Below are positions 52,143 to 58,323 of a stretch of 58,323 nt of DNA, one piece after another. The notes below the pieces were generated by a model. It had not been told where the DNA came from. It saw nothing but the letters and a program-made list of their open reading frames with translations, and did no database searches. Position 1 is the stretch's first letter; the number at the start of each line of letters is the position of its first letter. A program made the translations under genes and the position numbers. The stretch lies in contig CAZDKY010000056.1 in assembly GCA_964506505.1 (NCBI GenBank), positions 1-58,323 of the forward strand, given 5' to 3'. The stretch is from M55B129 sp964506505. Its GTDB lineage: Bacteria; Bacillota; Dethiobacteria; DTU022.

Positions 52143-52862
52143 TTGTTGATCATACCGGCCATCGACTTGCGTCGAGGCCGCTGTGTTCGTTTATATCAGG
52201 GGAACCCGGATAAAGAAACAGTTTATGGCGATAATCCGGTCGATGTAGCCCGCCAGTGGGAACATCTTGGAGCAAGAATGCTTCATCTGGTCGATCTTGA
52301 TGGAGCTTTTACCGGTCAATCCCAGAATGCTCCGGTGATAGGAGCAATCGGGGAAGCTGTTGGCATTCCCCTGCAGCTTGGCGGGGGAATCCGAACGCGC
52401 GAAGCAGTCGAAAAAGCCCTTTCAACAGGTATTTCCAGGGTAATACTGGGGACGCTGGTTATTGAAGAGTCCCGGCTGGCCTGTGATTTGATAGAGGAAT
52501 ATACGGATAGTATCGTTGTGGGGATTGATGCTCGCGATGGAACTGTTGCTGTAAAGGGATGGACAGAATCCTCTTCTGTACAGGCAATTGAACTGGCCTC
52601 CCGGGTTGAAAGCTGGGGGGTTAAAGAGATCATTTATACCGATATTCGACGGGATGGGACGCTCAGCGGACCGGATTTAGCAGGATTGGAAGAAATTTTG
52701 GGAAAAACCGGTTTACAGGTTATTGTTTCAGGCGGTATATCATCTCTTGATGATCTCCATGCCCTGAAACCATACCGGGAAAGAGTCAGAGGAGTGATTA
52801 TTGGCAAAGCGCTTTACAGCAACCAGCTGACCTTAACCGATGCAATGAATATATTCAATTAG
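52143..52862 (+). CDS. hisA: Phosphoribosylformimino-AICAR-ribotide isomerase
   Basis: 239 residues from TTG 52143 (GAGGTGG upstream). Begins LIIPAIDLRRGRCVRLYQG, with PLQLGGGIRTREAVEKAL and VSGGISSLDDL in the two halves of the TIM barrel. No hisH gene lies before it and no hisF after it, though these normally surround hisA. Confidence 0.93.
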   Translation: MLIIPAIDLRRGRCVRLYQGNPDKETVYGDNPVDVARQWEHLGARMLHLVDLDGAFTGQSQNAPVIGAIGEAVGIPLQLGGGIRTREAVEKALSTGISRVILGTLVIEESRLACDLIEEYTDSIVVGIDARDGTVAVKGWTESSSVQAIELASRVESWGVKEIIYTDIRRDGTLSGPDLAGLEEILGKTGLQVIVSGGISSLDDLHALKPYRERVRGVIIGKALYSNQLTLTDAMNIFN

Positions 52863-52879
52863 AAAATGGAGGATTAACA

Positions 52880-53269
52880 ATGGCAGAACTGAATATGGAA
52901 GAAGAACTTAAACCACTGGATACAAATGAGTTAAAATATGACCAGAGAGGCCTAATACCGGCTGTTATCCAGGATGTCAGGACAAATGCCGTTTTGATGC
53001 TTGGTTACATGAATGAAGAATCGATTAAACGGACCCTGAGGGAAGGAAAGGTCTGTTTTTGGAGCCGCAGCCGTCAGGAGTACTGGGTAAAAGGCGAGAC
53101 TTCGGGAAATTATTTCGAAGTCCACGAAATGTATGCTGATTGTGATGCCGACACTTTGTTGATTAAGATCATACCCCTTGGCCCCGGAGTGGCCTGTCAT
53201 ACGGGCCGTTATTCCTGTTTTTTTAATACTCTGGCCGGTTCTAAACAGCAGGAAATACAAAATGATTGA
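52880..53269 (+). CDS. hisI: Phosphoribosyl-AMP cyclohydrolase
   Basis: 129 residues, ATG 52880 with GGAGG upstream. FWSRSRQEYWVKGETSGN, YADCDADTLLIKI and GVACHTGRYSCFF match the metalloenzyme. There is no fused HisE (pyrophosphohydrolase) domain, and no separate hisE here. hisK overlaps its end by eight bases. Confidence 0.93.
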   Translation: MAELNMEEELKPLDTNELKYDQRGLIPAVIQDVRTNAVLMLGYMNEESIKRTLREGKVCFWSRSRQEYWVKGETSGNYFEVHEMYADCDADTLLIKIIPLGPGVACHTGRYSCFFNTLAGSKQQEIQND

Positions 53270-54059
53270 TTATCATCTGCACACCAAACGGTGTGGCCAT
53301 GCCACCGGTTTACCGGAAGACTATATACTTCGTGCAGAAGCGATAGGCCTGCAGGAAATTGGTTTTTCCGATCATTTTCCTCTTGGCCTGCTTGGCTATA
53401 CACCAAAAGCCAAAGTGACAATGGAATCGGAAGAGTTGGCAGATTATATTCAGGATATCGAAAAGCTTAAAGAGCAGGCCCGGATCATGAAAGTAAAAGT
53501 TGGTATCGAGATCGATTATTTCCCGGAAGCAGAGGAAAAGATCGGCCGTTTACTGGAGGAATATGCTTTTGACTATGTAATCGGTTCAATTCATTTTATA
53601 GGAGATTGGGATTTTACTCACCCGGCCTATGCCGAGGAATATCGTAATCTTGATATTGACAGGCTTTATGTAGATTATTTCGAACTCATCGAAAAGGCCT
53701 GCCGCAGCAGGCTTTTTGACATTATTGGCCATATTGATGTGATAAAAAAATTTGGTTACCGGCCTGGTACAGATCCGGGCCTGTTATGGCTGAAAATAGC
53801 TTGTGTTTTAAGGGAAACTGGTACCTGCATCGAACTAAATACGTCCGGCCGGGATGCTCCTGTTGGCGAATTTTATCCCCATCAGCCCCTGCTCGAAGCA
53901 TGCCTGGCTGAAAGAGTTCCGTTAACCCTGGGTTCCGATGCTCACAGTCCGGAACAGGTTGGCCGTTATTTTCCGGAAGCAAAATCACTGCTTTCTGAAA
54001 TAGGTTGCCGGGAGCTGGCGATATTTGAAAATCGTGTCAGAAGCAGTGTGGCCCTGTAA
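53262..54059 (+). CDS. hisK: Histidinol-phosphatase, PHP family
   Basis: 265 residues from ATG 53262. PHP-domain metal motifs: MIDYHLHTKRCGHATG at the start, GIEIDYFPEAE, DYVIGSIHFI, IIGHIDVIKKFG, and LTLGSDAHSPEQVG. It removes phosphate from histidinol phosphate. It overlaps hisI, consistent with a single operon. Confidence 0.9.
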   Translation: MIDYHLHTKRCGHATGLPEDYILRAEAIGLQEIGFSDHFPLGLLGYTPKAKVTMESEELADYIQDIEKLKEQARIMKVKVGIEIDYFPEAEEKIGRLLEEYAFDYVIGSIHFIGDWDFTHPAYAEEYRNLDIDRLYVDYFELIEKACRSRLFDIIGHIDVIKKFGYRPGTDPGLLWLKIACVLRETGTCIELNTSGRDAPVGEFYPHQPLLEACLAERVPLTLGSDAHSPEQVGRYFPEAKSLLSEIGCRELAIFENRVRSSVAL

Positions 54060-54082
54060 AAGATCTACTGGAGGGATAGAAT

Positions 54083-54565
54083 ATTAACAGGCTCATTTCA
54101 AGTCGAATTGCCACGCCGAAAGGCGATTTTTTAATACTTTTCAGCTTGGCAGGCATCCGGAAAATCATTTTCCCGGGGTGTAAGCCAATTCAACAATATG
54201 CGGTAGGAGAGCTGCCCTGGCCTAAGCTGGCTGAGGATTTTAACCATTACCTGGCCGGAGAAAAAATTAACTGGTCTTCTTATCCCCTGGATCGGAGCGG
54301 TTACCGGCCCTTTACGGCAGCTGTTCTTGCGGAAGTAAGCCGAATTCCCTACGGTGAAATTAGTACTTACCGGGAGATAGCTTCCCTTGCCGGTTCTTCC
54401 CTTGCCTGGAGAGCCGCCGGCCAGGCCCTGAAAGCAAACCGTCACCCCATTATTGTGCCCTGTCATCGGGTTATCAACAGCGGGAAAAGAATTGGTGGGT
54501 TCAGCGGGCCGCCGGGATGGAAGAAAATGCTCCTGGAACTTGAGGAAGTGAAGATAGAAGGTTAA
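54083..54565 (+). CDS. ogt: Methylated-DNA-protein-cysteine methyltransferase, likely ATT start
   Basis: 160 residues if started at ATT 54083, which lies eight bases after GGAGGG at 54070-54075; a TAG at 54077-54079 blocks any earlier start. The segment before the first TTG (54146) reads NRLISSRIATPKGDFLILF and belongs to the family's N-terminal domain, so starting at the TTG would cut it. The active-site Cys is in IIVPCHRVI (about residue 130), preceded by YREIASLAGSSLAWRAAGQA. It repairs O6-methylguanine by transferring the methyl to itself. Confidence 0.82.
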   Translation: MNRLISSRIATPKGDFLILFSLAGIRKIIFPGCKPIQQYAVGELPWPKLAEDFNHYLAGEKINWSSYPLDRSGYRPFTAAVLAEVSRIPYGEISTYREIASLAGSSLAWRAAGQALKANRHPIIVPCHRVINSGKRIGGFSGPPGWKKMLLELEEVKIEG

Positions 54566-54656
54566 GCGTACTGCAGCGCGAGTGGTCAAGCAAAGAAATG
54601 ACATATTAATTAGAGCCGCTTTACTGCAATCATCTGAAAAGGGGGTGGGAATTACT

Positions 54657-55856
54657 GTGCGTTACCTGGCAGGAGGAGAATCACATGGTCCAGGCCTGAC
54701 GGCAATTATAGAAGGGTTGCCGGCCGGATTGGAGCTGCGAACAACTGATATAAATCACCACCTGGCCCGTCGTCAACTGGGTTACGGCAGGGGGGGCAGG
54801 ATGGCTATTGAGAAAGATCAGGTCAAAGTACTGTCAGGTCTTCGCTTTAACCGGACCATTGGCAGTCCCCTGACTCTGCATATTGAAAACAGGGATTGTT
54901 CAAACTGGCAGTCAGTTATGGCTCCGGAAGGAGAACCACCTGCTGACTGGCAACCTGTCACCCGCCCGAGACCCGGTCATGCTGATCTGGCCGGCGGGCT
55001 GAAATATAATTATGATGATCTGCGGCTTGTCCTGGAAAGGTCCAGCGCCCGTGAAACGGCCATGCGTACTGCAGTAGGTAGTGTAGGGCGTATCTTTCTG
55101 GAATATTTTGGGTTTTCCTTTTTTAGTCACGTTCTGCAGATCGGTAAAGCAGCAGTTTCCATAGATGCCGGGGAAATTCTCGGGGTCAATGAAATTGTTG
55201 AAAAATCGGTTGTACGCTGCGCCGATGAAAATGGAGAAGCAGCAATGCTGCAGGAAATTGACCGGGCCCGCCGGGATGGTGATACCCTGGGGGGAATTTT
55301 TGAAGTAATTGTTAACGACATTCCTCCGGGACTGGGCAGTTATGTTCATCCTGACCGACGCCTTGACGGCCGGCTCGCCGGAGCGGTAATGGCTATTCAG
55401 GGTATCAAGGGAGTCGAAGTGGGAATCGGTTTTGCTGCTGCTTCCGCGCCCGGATCGGAGGTCCACGATCCCATCATATTAAGGCAGGGAGCGGGTATTG
55501 TACGTTCTGCCAACCGGGCTGGAGGGCTGGAAGGCGGCGTGACAAATGGTTCTCCATTGATTATCAGGGCGGTGATGAAACCGATACCCACTCTGAGCTG
55601 TCCTCTTCCAAGCGTTGACTGGCAGACGGGAGAAGAGACTGCGGGCGCGGTGGAGAGATCCGATGTCTGCGCGGTCCCTTCTGCCGCGGTAGTTGCCGAG
55701 GCGGTCGTTGCCTGGGAACTGGCCGTGGCTTTTATGGAAAAATTTGGTGGAGATTGCCTCGAAGAAATTAGCTGTTCTTACCACCGTTACCTGGAAAAAT
55801 GCAGCCGCCGATTAAAAAAAGAGGAAAACCGGGATGATAATAACAGCTCAGAATAA
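54657..55856 (+). CDS. aroC: Chorismate synthase
   Basis: 399 residues from GTG 54657 (GGGGGTGG upstream), which gives RYLAGGESHGPGLTAIIEGL as the proper N-terminus. FMN/EPSP motifs RPGHADLAGGLKYNYDDLR and LERSSARETAMRTAVG near residue 125 are complete. It makes chorismate from EPSP, the product of AroA. Confidence 0.94.
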   Translation: MRYLAGGESHGPGLTAIIEGLPAGLELRTTDINHHLARRQLGYGRGGRMAIEKDQVKVLSGLRFNRTIGSPLTLHIENRDCSNWQSVMAPEGEPPADWQPVTRPRPGHADLAGGLKYNYDDLRLVLERSSARETAMRTAVGSVGRIFLEYFGFSFFSHVLQIGKAAVSIDAGEILGVNEIVEKSVVRCADENGEAAMLQEIDRARRDGDTLGGIFEVIVNDIPPGLGSYVHPDRRLDGRLAGAVMAIQGIKGVEVGIGFAAASAPGSEVHDPIILRQGAGIVRSANRAGGLEGGVTNGSPLIIRAVMKPIPTLSCPLPSVDWQTGEETAGAVERSDVCAVPSAAVVAEAVVAWELAVAFMEKFGGDCLEEISCSYHRYLEKCSRRLKKEENRDDNNSSE

Positions 55857-55908
55857 AAAGATTGTATTTTAGATAACTTGATAATCCGGCGGATTTAAAA
55901 GGAGAACC

Positions 55909-57018
55909 ATGGGCAGAAAAGAAATTGAGGTTAAAACCAGTAATTTTATGTACAGGGTATTAATCGAAGAGGGTTTGCTTTCCGAAACGGGAAAAGAAAT
56001 GCGCCGGATCTTTTCGAGTGATCGCCTTCTGCTGGTCAGCGATACCACTGTTTATAGAATTTACGGCCAGAAAATTTTAAGAATCCTGGAAGCCGCAAAA
56101 TGGCAAGTTGATATTGCCCTGGTCAGGCCGGGCGAACGTGCGAAATCACTGGCCGGAGCAACACGTCTTTACAATAAGGCCATCGATGCGGGGTTGGAGC
56201 GCTATTCTCCTATTGTTGCCCTGGGTGGGGGTGTAATTGGCGATCTGGCCGGTTTTGCTTCTGCTACTTATCTGCGTGGTGTTCCCCTCGTAATGATTCC
56301 TACAACCTTGCTGGCCCAGGTGGACAGCAGTGTTGGCGGAAAGGTAGCCGTTAATCATCCTGCGGGGAAAAACCTGATTGGGTCTATTTACCCACCGCGG
56401 CTGGTCATTGCCGATCCTGCAGTTCTTTCTACCCTGCCGCATCGGCAGCTGGCGGCCGGCCTGGCCGAAGTGGTAAAATACGGAATTATCGGCGATGAGC
56501 TCTTTTTTAGCCGTCTGGAGAAGGAACTTGATGAAATGCTGGCAAAAAACAACACCTCTCTTTCTATGGCAGTGGCTCGCTCGGTAGCGGCCAAAGCAGG
56601 GGTGGTGGAAGAGGATGAGTTTGAAAAAGATTATCGCCGGGTTCTTAATTTTGGCCATACCATCGGACATGCCCTTGAGGCGGCTACCGGATATCGTCAT
56701 TACCTGCACGGGGAAGCAGTCGCCGTGGGTATGGCTTCCGCTACTGTTTTGTCTTACAGGCTGAAGATGATTGAAAAAAATGCTGCCGCGCGAATTCTCG
56801 GGCTTTTACGTCGTCTTGGATTAAAACAATCGCCTGTGGGCTTGACCGTTGAGGCTGTTACCGATAAACTAAGGCAGGACAAAAAACGGAGCGGCGGAAA
56901 ATCTATTTTCATCCTGCCGACCGAAGTAGGCAAAGTATCCATAGCTGCGGTTGATGATGACATACTGGTTGATCAGGTGATTAAAGCCTGTTTAAGGAAT
57001 AGGATAAGCCTGGAATAA
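55909..57018 (+). CDS. aroB: 3-dehydroquinate synthase
   Basis: 369 residues, AAAAGGAG before ATG. ALGGGVIGDLAGFASATYLR near residue 102, PTTLLAQVDSSVGGKVAVNH near 128, and the zinc ligands in NFGHTIGHALE and LHGEAVAVGM. It cyclises DAHP to dehydroquinate, closing the aro block here. Confidence 0.94.
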   Translation: MGRKEIEVKTSNFMYRVLIEEGLLSETGKEMRRIFSSDRLLLVSDTTVYRIYGQKILRILEAAKWQVDIALVRPGERAKSLAGATRLYNKAIDAGLERYSPIVALGGGVIGDLAGFASATYLRGVPLVMIPTTLLAQVDSSVGGKVAVNHPAGKNLIGSIYPPRLVIADPAVLSTLPHRQLAAGLAEVVKYGIIGDELFFSRLEKELDEMLAKNNTSLSMAVARSVAAKAGVVEEDEFEKDYRRVLNFGHTIGHALEAATGYRHYLHGEAVAVGMASATVLSYRLKMIEKNAAARILGLLRRLGLKQSPVGLTVEAVTDKLRQDKKRSGGKSIFILPTEVGKVSIAAVDDDILVDQVIKACLRNRISLE

Positions 57019-57071
57019 GGTGTCATATTAAAGGCAGCAGTAATGGTCGTAAAGAATGGAGAGTGGTGTTG

Positions 57072-58313
57072 ATGAATCGAAAGATTCTGCCGGGTCAGCT
57101 GGCAATACTGGTGCTTCTTTGCATCTTGATTGTTGCTTCGGGTTACTGGGCTTTTGTCAGCGCGGCCGACAGGGAAGATGGTATTAAACGTGGCCTTGAT
57201 ATTGCCGGAGGACTTTATGTCCTTCTGGAGGCGGAGCAAACCGGAGATAAAGAACTGGATGAAGATGCAATAGAAAGGGCAATTACTGTTATTCGCATGC
57301 GCGTTGATGAGCTTGGAGTAGCCGAGCCCATAATTGCTGCGCAGGGTGATAATCGAATCAGGGTTGAATTGCCGGATGTTGATGATGTCGAACAAGCCCG
57401 TGAAATTATTGGGCGAACCGCCATGCTCAAATTTATAGGACCGGACGGCGAAGAAATTGTTACCGGTTCCCACCTGGTTCGGGCCCAGGCCGAGAGGGCG
57501 CCGGAATATACACCCTATCCCTTCGTTAGCCTGGAATTTGACCGGGAGGGTGCCGAGCTCTTTGCTGAAGCGTCAGGAAAGTTTTTAAATCAACCAATCG
57601 CCATAATGCTGGATGAAGAAATCATTTCCCAGCCTTTTGTAAGAGCAGTAATAACCGATGGAAAAGCAACCATTGAAGGGGACTTTGAATTCGAAGAAGC
57701 AGCCAACCTTGCGCTGCTTCTGCGCAGTGGTGCGCTGCCAGTTGAACTGCGCGAACTTGAATCGCGCTTGATCGGGCCGACCCTCGGCCAGAGAACCGAG
57801 GTGATTGCTGTCTATGCTGCTGCTGCCGGGCTGATCCTTGTTTTGCTGTTTATGATTGGCTATTATCGTTTGGCCGGATTGTTAGCCGGTGTGGCTCTTA
57901 TTTTCTATCTTTCTCTGGTTCTGTGGGCTTTGAATTACCTGCCCACTACCTTGACCCTGCCTGGCATTGCCGGTTTAATCCTTTCTATAGGGATGGCGGT
58001 TGATGCCAATGTGATTATTTTTGAGAGGATTAAAGACGAACTTCGCTCAGGCAGGACACCGCGCAGCGCCATGGAGAGTGGTTTTCAGCGTGCTTTCAGG
58101 GCGATTCTCGATGCCAATGTTACTACTTTGATAGTGACTATAGTATTGTTTACCCTGGCCAGCGGGCCGGTCAGAGGTTTTGCCGTTACCCTTTTCATCG
58201 GGATTATCTGCAGCATGTTTACAGCAATAGTATTGACCCGCCTGCTGCTGCGTTTAACTTTTAAAGTCGGCTTTATTCGCAGCGGGGCTTACCTGGGGGT
58301 GAAAGGATCATGA
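57072..58313 (+). CDS. secD: Protein translocase subunit SecD
   Basis: 413 residues from ATG 57072. One N-terminal membrane helix, the DIAGGLYVLLEAEQ motif (DxxGG type), a periplasmic/extracellular P1-like domain, and five C-terminal helices with GMAVDANVIIFERIKDEL, the conserved family motif. It uses the proton or sodium gradient to aid Sec export. Its TGA overlaps the secF ATG. Confidence 0.93.
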   Translation: MNRKILPGQLAILVLLCILIVASGYWAFVSAADREDGIKRGLDIAGGLYVLLEAEQTGDKELDEDAIERAITVIRMRVDELGVAEPIIAAQGDNRIRVELPDVDDVEQAREIIGRTAMLKFIGPDGEEIVTGSHLVRAQAERAPEYTPYPFVSLEFDREGAELFAEASGKFLNQPIAIMLDEEIISQPFVRAVITDGKATIEGDFEFEEAANLALLLRSGALPVELRELESRLIGPTLGQRTEVIAVYAAAAGLILVLLFMIGYYRLAGLLAGVALIFYLSLVLWALNYLPTTLTLPGIAGLILSIGMAVDANVIIFERIKDELRSGRTPRSAMESGFQRAFRAILDANVTTLIVTIVLFTLASGPVRGFAVTLFIGIICSMFTAIVLTRLLLRLTFKVGFIRSGAYLGVKGS

Positions 58314-58323
58314 TAAACTTTAT
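58310..58323 (+). CDS. secF: SecF, first codons only
   Basis: An ATG at 58310 overlaps the secD stop as ATGA and opens a frame cut by the window end after four codons. The call rests on its position, since secF follows secD in most bacteria. Confidence 0.55.

Noticed and set aside
54131..54604. Minus-strand frame of 157 codons opposite ogt
   Set aside because: Covers exactly the ogt gene on the other strand, where the PCHR active site is present.

Overview
The window looks like a chromosome segment of an anaerobic, probably acetogenic or syntrophic, member of the Clostridia (Bacillota). This rests on gene content only: corrinoid methyltransferases of the MttB superfamily without pyrrolysine, a RACo-like corrinoid activator, NAD-linked NuoE/NuoF diaphorase subunits beside fdhD, selenocysteine machinery, MurT/GatD, YfmF/YfmH, an archaeal-type prolyl-tRNA synthetase and long-form HisG. 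Strong Shine-Dalgarno sites and mixed ATG/GTG/TTG starts fit this. No species can be named from the sequence.

Layout. 1-8.3 kb: a one-carbon cluster with the tail of a corrinoid protein, two MttB-like methyltransferases, a hydantoinase-A-like ATPase and a methyl-H4folate methyltransferase, closed by a strong terminator, then a tandem-domain cyclase-family hydrolase. 8.4-11 kb: a small SAM methyltransferase and a REC-GGDEF-HD-GYP c-di-GMP protein. 11.2-14.5 kb: the selenocysteine tRNA gene (selC), a cysteine-rich protein, then an AT-rich graveyard with integrase fragments, a broken GHKL-type ATPase gene and the 3' end of a group II intron. 14.5-21.5 kb: an MBL-fold hydrolase, small unknowns, a MATE transporter, a GH13 glucosidase, an ArsR-type regulator with a HesB-like selenoprotein (in-frame UGA plus a bacterial SECIS-like hairpin), and a REP-associated (IS200-like) transposase flanked by palindromic repeats. 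21.5-33.3 kb: mostly minus strand, with a UbiA prenyltransferase and aspartate kinase, a pair of 2-hydroxyacyl-CoA-dehydratase-like subunits, murT-gatD, a CBS protein, the RACo-like activator and tRNA-Arg(CCG); hisG and a PpiC foldase lie on plus. 33.6-42.9 kb: yfmF-yfmH, a large aminotransferase/acyl-ACP-reductase-like fusion, proS, 5-formyl-THF cyclo-ligase, a TetR regulator and a phosphoesterase. 43-48.7 kb: nuoE-nuoF followed by only the first 54 codons of the partner catalytic subunit, a GH1 beta-glucosidase, fdhD and a P-loop/Asp23-like protein. 48.9-58.3 kb: aroA-hisD-hisB-hisA-hisI-hisK-ogt-aroC-aroB and then secD-secF.

How the parts connect (inference): methyl groups from an unidentified methylated substrate pass through MttB-like proteins and the corrinoid protein to tetrahydrofolate, and the RACo-like protein could re-reduce the corrinoid. 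selC supplies Sec-tRNA for the HesB-like selenoprotein and perhaps for a formate dehydrogenase, of which nuoE/nuoF, fdhD and a truncated alpha-subunit start remain here. The most unusual items are the class III aminotransferase fused to an acyl-ACP-reductase-like domain, the selenoprotein operon, the truncated oxidoreductase gene, and three genes (GH13, fdhD, ogt) with no ATG, GTG or TTG start in the expected place.
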